A stretch of DNA of 64,000 nt from Peristeroidobacter agariperforans (GTDB lineage Bacteria; Pseudomonadota; Gammaproteobacteria; Steroidobacterales; Steroidobacteraceae): positions 186,001 to 250,000 of the forward strand of contig NZ_RYFW01000007.1 in the NCBI RefSeq assembly GCF_004138335.1, read 5' to 3'. A program made the translations under genes and the position numbers. The notes under the pieces are model-generated. The model was given only the letters and a program-made list of their open reading frames with translations. It searched no databases and had not been told where the DNA came from. Positions 16,701-24,233 of this stretch are shown piece after piece. Numbering within the stretch: position 1 is the stretch's first letter; the number at the start of each line of letters is the position of its first letter.

Positions 16701-17514
16701 AGACGGCGAGCCGCGCAATAACTTCCTCAAGCGCGCGGTGACCTGGAATCCCGGTGGCGTGCTCAATGGCGCCCGACACATCACGGTTGGTGGCTACTAC
16801 CTGTACGTCACAACCGCGAAGGGCCTGGCCATCGTCAGCGTCGATACACCGAAGAACCCGGTGCTGATCGCAGAAGTGCCGTTGAAGGATGCGCGCTCGA
16901 CGGCGCTGCAGTTCCGCTATCTGTTCGTCACGGATGCCGACGGCTTGAAGACCATCGACGTGACCGATCCGAAAGCGCCGCGCCTCGTGCAGGACAACAC
17001 CATCCGCATGAAGAATGCCCAGCGCGTGTTCGTGGCCAGAACGTACGCATACGTCGCGGCGGGCAGCGATGGCGTGGTGATCGTCGATGTGGAGCGGCCG
17101 GAGCGCATGTTCGAATATCAGCGCTTCACGGCGGGCGGCAAGATCACCGATGCCAACGACGTGATCGTTGCGACGACCAATGCCTCGCTGTACATGTATG
17201 TGGCGGACGGCAAGGGCGGTCTCAAAGTCGTGCAGCTGACCTCGCCGGCGTCGCAGCCGAAGTTCTATGGCTTCAGTCCCGAGCCCAAGCCGGAGCTGAT
17301 TGCAATGTATTCGACCGGCAAGCCTGCGCTGAGCCTGTCGAAAGGCCTGGAGCGCGATCGCGGCGTGGACGAGACCGGCGGTCAGATCGCCGTGTTCGGC
17401 CGCCGTGGCTCGCGCCCGCTCAACTTGGAGGAAATGCGCAAGCTATTCCTGGATGACAATGGGCAGCCGTGGTATGTCACCGACCAAGTAGAACAAAGAG
17501 TCTCGCGGCAGTAG
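13762..17514 (+). CDS. Decaheme c-type cytochrome with C-terminal LVIVD beta-propeller repeats
   Basis: This is an exported multiheme cytochrome of about 1250 aa. I prefer ATG 13762 because AAGGA sits 5 bp before it; ATG 13747 is in frame and would add five residues. A signal peptide ends near VASAG. The first 800 residues or so carry ten CxxCH sites: CQTCH, CTDCH, CGSCH, CASCH, CMVCH, CVDCH, CKDCH, CYTCH, CGGCH and CTDCH. The C-terminal 400 residues hold about six LVIVD-type repeats (LYVAEGRAGLQVYDV, AYVTDSKEGLILVDV, LYVTTAKGLAIVSV, LFVTDADGLKTIDV, AYVAAGSDGVVIVDV, MYVADGKGGLKVVQL), a probable surface-exposed beta-propeller. I infer that it is the large periplasmic or outer-surface cytochrome of the system. 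A dispersed-repeat insertion encodes ALSLSKG near its end. Confidence 0.87.
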   Translation: MTTLGKLATGFAQTLVALCAFSGVASAGWFGDEPKYVTAPPAPKSQTEEDVRAKTEGCQTCHTQTDSNTMHLNPAVKLGCTDCHGGDANVRLTPGVQRGTKDYMKQQELAHVLPKFPEEWKYPSSANPERTYTLLNRESPEFIRFINPSDYRIVRESCGSCHMEIIEASARSMHTTGAMLWGGAAYNNGILDFKQYIIGESYDRNGQGVLLKGPKIPDHLVNQAAVAGILPQLYPLPSWETIYPGDIFRVFERGGRNIANLFPETGLPNALGQLQRIEEPGRPDFRQSNRGPGTGARIAVPVINITKTRLNDPLPWFLGTNDQPGDFRHSGCASCHVVYANDRDKRHSSIYAKFGHEGLTRTVDPTISKTEPGHPLTHTLTRSVPTSQCMVCHMHQPNMFMNSFLGYTMWDYESDAPFMWPEKQQYPTSEQMRKVLDRNPEGAATRGKWSDVNFLKQVSELNPQLKDTQFADYHGHGWNFRGVFKRDRKGNLLDANNKVVSDEDPQKFKKAVHMSSIHVDVGMQCVDCHFSQDNHGNGYIYGEVAAAVEIDCKDCHGTALQLPNLYTSGPAALGGGVDMTTLRTPDGRRRFEWIGETLYQRSMMESGVEWRMSLVKRSVDPSSAEYNPKAARAKLMSKNTASLEWGKGIAPNNLAHTDENVECYTCHTSWTTSCGGCHLPIEANAKTTRNHYEGGETRNFATYNPQVARDDMFLLGRREPAAGGKIAPVRSSSALVLSSTNANREKIYIQQPPIAASGYSSQAFNPHYPHTERKTETKTCTDCHLSKENDNNAIMAQLLAQGTNFINFVGYNAYVGGDGQISAVNVTEWDEPQAVIGSYLHRYAYPDWFNEHNENDRELKNGYSHDAGDVRCLQLRGEYLYVAEGRAGLQVYDVASQGNKGVSQRLITAPFSPLGHDTQVNTKNATCVALPTNQPIHPPRNEGEKMRVANLEQPIHPLYNYAYVTDSKEGLILVDVNTMADGEPRNNFLKRAVTWNPGGVLNGARHITVGGYYLYVTTAKGLAIVSVDTPKNPVLIAEVPLKDARSTALQFRYLFVTDADGLKTIDVTDPKAPRLVQDNTIRMKNAQRVFVARTYAYVAAGSDGVVIVDVERPERMFEYQRFTAGGKITDANDVIVATTNASLYMYVADGKGGLKVVQLTSPASQPKFYGFSPEPKPELIAMYSTGKPALSLSKGLERDRGVDETGGQIAVFGRRGSRPLNLEEMRKLFLDDNGQPWYVTDQVEQRVSRQ
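17322..17347 (+). repeat. Dispersed palindromic-type repeat inside a coding region
   Basis: The core CTGAGCCTGTCGAAAGG is one version of the CCTTCGACAGGCTCAG element found scattered in many bacterial genomes. Here it is read in frame as PALSLSKG within the last 70 residues of the LVIVD decaheme protein. It probably marks an in-frame insertion after the propeller domain. Confidence 0.6.
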
Positions 17515-17526
17515 CGGAGTATCTCT

Positions 17527-18837
17527 ATGGGATGGAGGCCGGGAGCCTTCCTGAGAACACATGCGCTGTGGATGGCCGCAGCGCTGCTCGGTGTGAGCGT
17601 GCGCGCGCTCGCCATCGAGCCGGGTATTGCCGATTACAAACATATGGGCGTGGCGAGCTGCGCCACCAGCGTCTGTCACGGCAAGCTCGCGCCGCAATCA
17701 GATAGAGATGTGGCCTTGAATGAGTATCGGATCTGGCAGCAGGAAGACCGGCACGCGCAGGCGTTCCGCACGCTCGAGCTAGCCGAATCCAAGCGCATCG
17801 CCACCAATCTCCGCCTGCCGAATGCGACGGCAGCGAAGATCTGCCTGGACTGTCACGCCGACAATGTGCCGTCCGACAAGCGCGGCCCGAAGTTTCAGAT
17901 CAGCGATGGCATCGGCTGCGAGGCGTGCCACGGCGGTTCGGAAAAGTGGCTCGAGAGTCACGCAGAGGAAAAAGCCACGCACAAGGACAATCTCGCGCGC
18001 GGCATGTATCCGACGGAACAGCCGCTGAAACGAGCTCAGGTGTGCCTGGGCTGTCATCTCGGCACCAAGGATCAATTTGCGACGCACGCCATCATGGGCG
18101 CAGGCCATCCGCGCCTGAGCTTCGAGCTCGAGGCGTACACCACCAATCAACCGGCGCATTTCATCGTCGATGCCGACTACGACGAGCGCAAGGGCAAGAT
18201 CGCCGGTATGAACCTGTGGGTGACCGGTCAGCTCGAGACCACGCGCCGTTACCTGTCGCTGCTGCAAACCAATATGTTTCATGCGGGCAACATGTTTCCG
18301 GAGCTGGCGTTCTACGATTGTCACAGCTGCCATCACCCGATGGACAAGATCCGCTGGAATTCGGCGCGCGCGGGCGCCGGCATCAAGCCGGGCACAGTGC
18401 GTTTGCAGACCCAGAATCTCATCGTGTTGCAGGCCCTCACCGACACTTTCGAGCCGGCGGCGACCGCGCAACTGGTCGAGCTGACCAACGCGCTGATTCG
18501 CGCCGGGCAACGCGATCGTACCTCGGTGAACGAAGCGGCGAAGGCGTTGCTGAACTGGCTCGGCCCGCGCGATGCGCTCGCTCGTAGACAATATTCGAGC
18601 GCGGATGTAATTAAGATGCGCAAGAACCTCGCTCGTTACGCAGCGACCGACAAGGCAGGCGACTACGCTGCTGCGGAGCAGATCGTGCTGGGGCTGGAAA
18701 GCCTGAGCTATACGATCGGCGACCGGAACAGCAAGAAAGCAGCGCTGGATGCGCTGTACAACGCAGTCAAGAACGACACCACATTCAGTCCACAACAATT
18801 TGCCACTGCCGCGGCCAACGCGCAGAAATCATTCTGA
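17527..18837 (+). CDS. Pentaheme cytochrome c, c554-like
   Basis: This is an exported cytochrome of 436 aa. The N-terminal signal peptide includes LWMAAALLGVSVRALA. Five heme sites are visible: CATSVCH (an unusual CX4CH), CLDCH, CEACH with the following GG, CLGCH and CHSCH. The order and the spacing to distal His residues (HAQAF, MGAGHPRL) resemble the cytochrome c552/c554 multiheme family. The C-terminal 150 residues are helical without heme sites. It begins 12 bp after the decaheme gene and precedes the phosphatase gene by 12 bp, so it is probably co-transcribed. Its likely role is periplasmic electron transfer between the membrane decaheme and the outer-membrane components. A catalytic role on a small inorganic substrate cannot be excluded. 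Confidence 0.83.
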   Translation: MGWRPGAFLRTHALWMAAALLGVSVRALAIEPGIADYKHMGVASCATSVCHGKLAPQSDRDVALNEYRIWQQEDRHAQAFRTLELAESKRIATNLRLPNATAAKICLDCHADNVPSDKRGPKFQISDGIGCEACHGGSEKWLESHAEEKATHKDNLARGMYPTEQPLKRAQVCLGCHLGTKDQFATHAIMGAGHPRLSFELEAYTTNQPAHFIVDADYDERKGKIAGMNLWVTGQLETTRRYLSLLQTNMFHAGNMFPELAFYDCHSCHHPMDKIRWNSARAGAGIKPGTVRLQTQNLIVLQALTDTFEPAATAQLVELTNALIRAGQRDRTSVNEAAKALLNWLGPRDALARRQYSSADVIKMRKNLARYAATDKAGDYAAAEQIVLGLESLSYTIGDRNSKKAALDALYNAVKNDTTFSPQQFATAAANAQKSF

Positions 18838-18849
18838 ACGAGCCCCACC

Positions 18850-19692
18850 GTGCGTTTCGGAACCGCCAGCAAACGATTCTCCGGTCGAACTCATCCGGGC
18901 CGTCGCGGCGGTCCGAACGAGGATGTCATCGGCTGGGACGAGGCCAGCAACTTCTGGTTCGTCGCCGACGGCATGGGCGGGCATGCGAGCGGCGACGTGG
19001 CCAGTCGCGTCGTGAAAGAAACACTGCTCGGCGAGGCGCTGACGCTGCCGTTAGTGGATGCGATCAAGAAGGCGCATGAGACGGTCGCCGCGACGGCGAA
19101 GACCAACACCGCTTACGACAACATGGGATCGACGGTCGTCGCGACACGGATCGCTGAACGGCAGGCGGAGATTGCCTGGGTTGGCGACAGTCGGGCGTAC
19201 CTGTGGCGTCATGGGGCGTTGAGCGCGCTGACGCGGGATCATTCCTACCTGGAAGTGCTGCGAGTCCAGGAGAACCTTTCCGAAGAGCAGTTGCGCGGTC
19301 ATCCCAACCGTAATTTGGTGACTCGAACGCTGGGCATCGGCACGCCCGAGGCGTCGGTGGCCAAGGTGCCGCTGCGGCGACGGGATTGGCTGATCCTGTG
19401 CAGTGACGGACTCAACGACGAATTGGAAGATCGCGAGATCGCCGAGGTGCTGCGGACCCATCCGCAGCTGGAGAAGGCCACCGAGGCCTTGATCGAAGCG
19501 GCGCTGGCCAAGGGCGGCCGGGACAATGTGAGTGCGGTGGTCGTGGAATACGACGGCCCCGATTCGGGCGAGGTTTCGAGCAGGATGTCGCAGACGCTGA
19601 AACCCATGTTACCTATGATGTTCTCAATTCTGGGTGGAATCGCGGCAGCCACGCTGGTGGCGGCCCTGTGGTGGTGGTTCTATGGTCGCTGA
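18850..19692 (+). CDS. PP2C-family serine/threonine phosphatase with C-terminal membrane anchor
   Basis: This is a 280-aa metal-dependent protein phosphatase starting at GTG 18850. PP2C motifs are complete: NEDVIGWDE, VADGMGGHASGDVASR, WVGDSRAYL, TRDHSYLE, LCSDGLNDEL and GGRDNVSAVVVEY, supplying the metal-binding aspartates. A single C-terminal hydrophobic segment (about residues 253-277) should anchor it with the catalytic domain in the cytosol. It overlaps the next gene by 11 bases. It would remove phosphate from Ser/Thr residues on proteins read by FHA domains, and FHA proteins are encoded in the same cluster. No Ser/Thr kinase gene is present in the window. Confidence 0.88.
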   Translation: MRFGTASKRFSGRTHPGRRGGPNEDVIGWDEASNFWFVADGMGGHASGDVASRVVKETLLGEALTLPLVDAIKKAHETVAATAKTNTAYDNMGSTVVATRIAERQAEIAWVGDSRAYLWRHGALSALTRDHSYLEVLRVQENLSEEQLRGHPNRNLVTRTLGIGTPEASVAKVPLRRRDWLILCSDGLNDELEDREIAEVLRTHPQLEKATEALIEAALAKGGRDNVSAVVVEYDGPDSGEVSSRMSQTLKPMLPMMFSILGGIAAATLVAALWWWFYGR

Positions 19693-20656
19693 GTCCAACG
19701 CGTTCCTCATCAAGGTCGGTAGCAGCCGGGAAATCCAGCTGAAGTCGGAGACCGTGCTCGGCCGGCAGGTCGAATGCGATGTGCTGCTCACCGAAGGTCA
19801 CGCCTCCCGCCGGCACGCCAGGCTCGTGCAGGCCGAGGACGGCTATTGGCTGGAAGACCTGGGGTCGTCCAACGGCACCTTCATCAATGGCAACCGCATT
19901 TCGGGCCGCGTGAAGGTCGCCTCGGGCGACCGGCTGCGTTTCGACGTCGAAGAGTACGATTTTCGTGTGCCCTCGCAGGCCGCCCCAGTGGCGCTGGATG
20001 AGAGCAAGACGGTGTATCGGGCGCCGGAGTCGGCGGCCGTTGTGGCCGAGAGCAGCGGCGTGTTCAAGCGTCCCGGCGCGTGGGCGGACCCGGATGCGAT
20101 GGGAGACGCCGGCGTCCACAAGACGAAGTTCATCGATCCGGCGCAGATGAAACAGATGGCAAGCAGCGCCGCCCCGGTCGCAGCAGTGCCGAGCGCGGTC
20201 GACGGTCCGCATCTGCAAGTAGTGTCAGGCAGCCGGACGGGCTTGAATATCCAACTGGCCGTCGGCGACTCGGGCAATGCCGAGTGGACCATCGGCAGCC
20301 AGACCGATCGCGAAGTGCAGTTCATGGACAGCGGCGTGTCGGCGCTGCACGCGAAAATCGTCAACGAGGGCGAGCGCTGGAAGGTGCTCGATCAGATGTC
20401 GGCAAACGGCACGTTCGTGAATGGCAAACGCGCCAATGTGAGTTATCTCGCCTCGGGCGACCGCGTGCGTTTCGGCCCGGTCGAATGCGTGTTCCGTACG
20501 GATGCTAGCAGTGGGCCGATCACGGCCACGCAGCGCATCGTCGATGCAGGCACAGGCGAGGAGGCCAAAGGCCGGAGCCTCGTCGTTGCTACGGTCGCGT
20601 TCCTGGCGACCATTGCGGTGCTCTTCGTCGTTTATAAGTACTTGCTGGCGAAGTAG
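19682..20656 (+). CDS. Tail-anchored tandem FHA-domain protein
   Basis: This is a 324-aa protein starting at ATG 19682, inside the end of the phosphatase gene. The first FHA domain (about 8-95) is canonical: LGRQVECDV, SRRHARL and SSNGTFINGNRI. A linker of about 80 residues contains Thr residues (SKTVYRAPE, HKTKFID) that could be phosphorylated. The second FHA domain (about 185-270) has IGSQTDREVQF, SALHAKI and ANGTFVNGKRA, so its first Arg is replaced by Ser. A C-terminal helix (about 300-320) anchors it in the inner membrane. It probably scaffolds phosphorylated partners of the redox cluster. Its stop lies 6 bp from that of the convergent DUF72 gene. Confidence 0.87.
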   Translation: MVAESNAFLIKVGSSREIQLKSETVLGRQVECDVLLTEGHASRRHARLVQAEDGYWLEDLGSSNGTFINGNRISGRVKVASGDRLRFDVEEYDFRVPSQAAPVALDESKTVYRAPESAAVVAESSGVFKRPGAWADPDAMGDAGVHKTKFIDPAQMKQMASSAAPVAAVPSAVDGPHLQVVSGSRTGLNIQLAVGDSGNAEWTIGSQTDREVQFMDSGVSALHAKIVNEGERWKVLDQMSANGTFVNGKRANVSYLASGDRVRFGPVECVFRTDASSGPITATQRIVDAGTGEEAKGRSLVVATVAFLATIAVLFVVYKYLLAK

Positions 20657-20662
20657 ACCGAC

Positions 20663-21463
20663 TCAAATCAGCGTCAGTAAGTGCTTCGCAGCGGCGGGGT
20701 TGCGCTCCTTGGCCCCGCTGATGAAGTAGATAAATACATCCCTTGGCTTCTTCGGTGGAGCCGTCTTCGTTACATACGGCAGGTCATCGGGCGCGCCGCC
20801 TTCCGCCCACAACTTCGCGCGCTTGCTCCAAGCGTCCAAGTCAGCCTTCGAATAGCCGGTTGGCTGCGTGGCTTCGGTCTTGCGCAGGCGAGCGTAGACG
20901 AAGTCCGCACTCACATCCGCGAAGTTCGGAAACTCATCCGTGTGCGCAAACACCGTCGCGACGGAATGCTTCCTTGCCAACTCCACATACGCTGGATCCA
21001 TGAACGTCTTGTGTCGCACCTCGAGCACATGACGCAGAGGCAAGTCATCGAGTGTGTGGGGCAGCGCTTCCAGGAACGCGCCGATGTCGTCCGCATTGAA
21101 ATGCAGGGTCGGTGGCAGCTGCCACAAAATCGGCCCGAGCTTGGGTCCGAGCGACGATAAGCCGCTGGCAAGGAAGCGAGGGACGGACGGAACTGCCTCG
21201 GACAGCACCTTGCGATACGTTAGGTACCGCGGCGCCTTGATCGAGAATACGAAGTCATCCGGCGCATCGTCCCGCCACTTGGCGAACACGTCCGGCTTCT
21301 GCAGGCGGTAGAACGTGCCGTTGATCTCGATGGCCGTGACCTGCCGACTCGCGTAGTTCAGCTGCGATTTCTTGGGCAGGTCTTCAGGGTAGAACGTCTC
21401 TTCCCAGGGCTCGTAGGTCCAGCCGCCGATGCCGGCGCGAATTCTGCCTGCGGTCTTACTCAT
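20663..21463 (-). CDS. DUF72 (YecE-like) family protein
   Basis: This is a 266-aa cytosolic protein with a TIM-barrel-like DUF72 fold. Family features are GIGGWTYEPWEETFYP at the N-terminus, EINGTFYRLQ, FVFSIKAPRYLTY, and VRHKTF then VFAHTDEFP, with late conserved YFISGAKERNP. The biochemical function of the family is not established. It lies convergent to the tandem FHA gene and 12 bp downstream of the Lrp regulator start region on the same strand. No operon partner is evident. Confidence 0.85.
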   Translation of the reverse strand: MSKTAGRIRAGIGGWTYEPWEETFYPEDLPKKSQLNYASRQVTAIEINGTFYRLQKPDVFAKWRDDAPDDFVFSIKAPRYLTYRKVLSEAVPSVPRFLASGLSSLGPKLGPILWQLPPTLHFNADDIGAFLEALPHTLDDLPLRHVLEVRHKTFMDPAYVELARKHSVATVFAHTDEFPNFADVSADFVYARLRKTEATQPTGYSKADLDAWSKRAKLWAEGGAPDDLPYVTKTAPPKKPRDVFIYFISGAKERNPAAAKHLLTLI

Positions 21464-21469
21464 GGAACC

Positions 21470-21943
21470 TCAACGCACCAGATGGCGCACGGGAACGCGC
21501 GATGAGCGCTTGATGGTATTGAGCACGATGCTCGAATGCACGTCGCGCACAGCGCGAATGTGCATGAGCTTCTTCAACACGACATTGCTGAGCTGCTCCA
21601 GGTCCGTGACGACCACCTGTAACAGCAGGTCGTACGCGCCAGTCATGGCGTGACAGCTCACCACTTCCTCCATGCTGTCGACGGCGCGGCGGAACTGCTC
21701 GATGTTCTCGTCGGTATGACGCGTGAGGCGGACCTGCACGAACGCCTGCACTTTCAAGCCGAGGCGGCTCGGATCGATGACGGCGGTGTATCCCTGGATG
21801 ATGCCGTCCTGTTCCATGAGCTTCAGCCGACGGGCGCAAGGCGTACTCGAAAGGCCGACCTCTTCGGCGAGCTCGACGATGGGTAAGCGGCCATCGCGCT
21901 GCAGCTCATCGAGAATGGCGGCGTCGTAGCGATCGAGGTCCAT
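21470..21943 (-). CDS. Lrp/AsnC family transcriptional regulator (probably of the divergent bkd operon)
   Basis: This is a 157-aa regulator with an N-terminal winged helix (LDRYDAAILDELQRDGRLPIVELAEEVGLSSTPCARRLKLMEQDGII) and a C-terminal RAM ligand-binding domain (VQAFVQVRLTRH, then SCHAMTGAYDLLLQVVV). ATG 21943 is chosen because the family starts at MDLDRYD; the longer frame to 22000 adds non-homologous residues. It diverges from the branched-chain 2-oxoacid dehydrogenase genes with 157 bp between, the layout of BkdR-type activators, so an amino-acid effector such as a branched-chain residue is likely. The DUF72 gene lies 6 bp beyond its stop on the same strand. Confidence 0.88.
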   Translation of the reverse strand: MDLDRYDAAILDELQRDGRLPIVELAEEVGLSSTPCARRLKLMEQDGIIQGYTAVIDPSRLGLKVQAFVQVRLTRHTDENIEQFRRAVDSMEEVVSCHAMTGAYDLLLQVVVTDLEQLSNVVLKKLMHIRAVRDVHSSIVLNTIKRSSRVPVRHLVR

Positions 21944-22100
21944 AAAGCATCCGGAGTGGAATCGCCTAATTCGGCGGGTTGAAGTGGAGACTATCACCAA
22001 TCTGGAGCTAAAACGCGCCGCACTTTGTTGATTTCCGCTCCTGGCTCAGGCGTAGGCTGGCGCTTGCGGCCAACTGCGCCGCTATCAGAAGACGCGAGTA

Positions 22101-24218
22101 ATGAGCGCAGAACGACATTCGGTTTTCGGCAGGGGCGTGGGTAGTGGGACTCGGCAGCATCCGCAGCCGGACTGGCACCGGGTCGTGCATACAATTCTGG
22201 TGTCGCGAGCGCTGGATGAGCTGGAAGAGACCCAACTGCTGCCGGCGCGCAAAGTGCTCTATCAGTTCACGGCGCGCGGCCATGACGTGACGCAAGTGTT
22301 GCTCGGGCAATTAATGACCGGCGTCCGCGACGGCATTGGCGTTTATTACCGCTCGCGGCCGCTGATGCTCTCGGTCGGCCTGTCGCTGAAGGACGCGCTG
22401 GCGTCGACCATGATGCGCTCGGGCAGCGTGAGCGACGGTCGCGACATCGGCGTTGTATTCAATCTGCCGAGGAGCGAGGGCGTTTGCGTGTTGCCCGCCT
22501 GTGGTGGCGTGGGTGCGCAGTACACACCGGCGATCGGTTGGGCGCAGTCGCTGCAGTATCGTTCGCAAGTGCTGCGCGAGGCCGAGGCTGATGGCTGCAT
22601 CGCGGTGGCTCATGGCGGCGATGCTTCGGTCGCGACGAATGGCTTCTGGTCCGCGTTGACGATTGCGACTACGCAGCGCCTGCCCATCCTGTTCTTCATC
22701 GAAGACAACGGGTACGGCATCTCCGTGAAGTCCGATTTCCAGACGCCTGGCGGGAACATCGCCGCCAATCTCTCGGGCTTCAAGAACCTCCGCATCATCG
22801 AAGGCGACAGCGCCAAGCCGGTCGAAGCGGCGAATTTGCTCGCCGAGGCGGTGGCCGCGGTGCGCGCTGGCGAAGGCCCGGTGCTGATGCGAATGCTGGT
22901 GCCGCGCTTGTCCGGCCATTCGGGCCAGGACACGCAGACCTACAAAACCCCGGAAGAAATCAGTGCCGAGCGAGCTCGCGATCCTCTGGTTCAGTTGCGT
23001 GCGCAGCTCGTGCCGACGGTGATCTCCGAGGACGCGTGGCAGGCGATCGAGCGGCAGGCTCACGATGATGTGCAGGCTGCGCTGGCGGCTGTCGAAGCAA
23101 GCCCGGTGCCCGATGTCGCTCGTACGACGACTCATGTCTTCTCAGAAAACAAGGCAGACGGCAGTGTCGACCTGCAGCAGCAGGGCGGCTTGTTGAATGC
23201 AGGCGTGAACCTTCCCAAGGGCAGCGAGGCGCCGCGTTCCGAAGGGCCGCGCATCAACATGGTTACGGCGATCCGCCGCACGCTGGAACATGAGTTGAAC
23301 ATCAACCCGCGCGTCGTCGTGTTTGGCGAAGACGTCGGCCGCAAAGGTGGCGTGCACGCCGCGACGCTGGGATTGCAGGAGAAGTTTGGCGCCTCGCGCG
23401 TGTTCGATACCAGCTTGTCGGAAGAGGGCATCATCGGGCGGGCCGTGGGCATGGCGCTGTCGGGCTTGATGCCAGTGCCGGAAATCCAGTTCCGCAAGTA
23501 CGCCGATCCCGCGGTCGAGCAGTTGAATGATTGCGGCACGATGCGTTGGCGCACGGCGAATCGTTTCGCAGCGCCGATGGTGGTGCGCATGCCTGGTGGT
23601 TTCTTCAAGTGCGGCGATCCGTGGCACAGCCAGAGCAACGAAGTGCAGTTCGTGCACGCGATTGGCTGGCGAGTCGCGATGCCTTCGAATGCCGAAGATG
23701 CGGTCGGCCTGTTGCGAAGCGCATTGCGCGCCAACGATCCGACGATCTTCTTCGAGCACCGCGCGATGCTCGACGGTGCCTGGGCGCGTCGTCCCTATCC
23801 GGGCGACGACTTCATCGTTCCGTTCGGCAAGGCCAAGCAACTGCGAGCAGGCTCGGAGCTGACCGTGATCAGCTGGGGCGCGATGGTCGAGCGTTGTGAG
23901 CAGGCGGCGGAGGAGTCGAGTGTCGATGTCGAGCTGCTCGATCTGCGCACATTGATGCCGTGGGATCGCGAGGCGGTGCTGGCGTCCGTGCGCAAGACAC
24001 GTCGCTGCTTGATCGTGCACGAAGACAATCTCACTGCCGGTTTCGGGGCCGAGATCGCTGCGACCCTGGCCAAAGAGGCTTTCTTCGATCTCGACGCACC
24101 GATCGAGCGCGTCACCATGCCGGACGTGCCGAGCCCGCACAGCCCGCTGTTGCTCGACTCGGTCGTGCCGAGTACCGCCCGCATCACTGACGCCATCCGT
24201 CAGCTCGCCAGCATCTGA
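22101..24218 (+). CDS. Branched-chain 2-oxoacid dehydrogenase E1, fused alpha and beta subunits
   Basis: This is a 705-aa thiamine-diphosphate enzyme in which alpha and beta subunits are joined. The alpha half (about 1-330) has GGDASVATNGFW and IEDNGYGISV, the GDG-N thiamine motif. The beta half (about 370-700) has VVVFGEDVGRKGG, RVFDTSLSEEGIIG, PVPEIQFRKYADPA and LIVHEDNLTAGFG. It decarboxylates branched-chain 2-oxoacids and acylates the lipoyl group of the E2 encoded 15 bp downstream. Fused E1 enzymes of this type are known in several bacteria. No E3 (lipoamide dehydrogenase) is in the window. Pyruvate or another 2-oxoacid cannot be excluded, but the divergent Lrp gene supports branched-chain catabolism. 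Confidence 0.85.
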   Translation: MSAERHSVFGRGVGSGTRQHPQPDWHRVVHTILVSRALDELEETQLLPARKVLYQFTARGHDVTQVLLGQLMTGVRDGIGVYYRSRPLMLSVGLSLKDALASTMMRSGSVSDGRDIGVVFNLPRSEGVCVLPACGGVGAQYTPAIGWAQSLQYRSQVLREAEADGCIAVAHGGDASVATNGFWSALTIATTQRLPILFFIEDNGYGISVKSDFQTPGGNIAANLSGFKNLRIIEGDSAKPVEAANLLAEAVAAVRAGEGPVLMRMLVPRLSGHSGQDTQTYKTPEEISAERARDPLVQLRAQLVPTVISEDAWQAIERQAHDDVQAALAAVEASPVPDVARTTTHVFSENKADGSVDLQQQGGLLNAGVNLPKGSEAPRSEGPRINMVTAIRRTLEHELNINPRVVVFGEDVGRKGGVHAATLGLQEKFGASRVFDTSLSEEGIIGRAVGMALSGLMPVPEIQFRKYADPAVEQLNDCGTMRWRTANRFAAPMVVRMPGGFFKCGDPWHSQSNEVQFVHAIGWRVAMPSNAEDAVGLLRSALRANDPTIFFEHRAMLDGAWARRPYPGDDFIVPFGKAKQLRAGSELTVISWGAMVERCEQAAEESSVDVELLDLRTLMPWDREAVLASVRKTRRCLIVHEDNLTAGFGAEIAATLAKEAFFDLDAPIERVTMPDVPSPHSPLLLDSVVPSTARITDAIRQLASI

Positions 24219-24233
24219 TAGAGAGAACAACGA

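Noticed and set aside
17527-18837. Hydroxylamine oxidoreductase-type system for the cytochrome cluster
   Set aside because: No octaheme HAO or its tyrosine crosslink motif is present, and no ammonia or nitrite genes flank the cluster. A c554-like fold alone is not enough.
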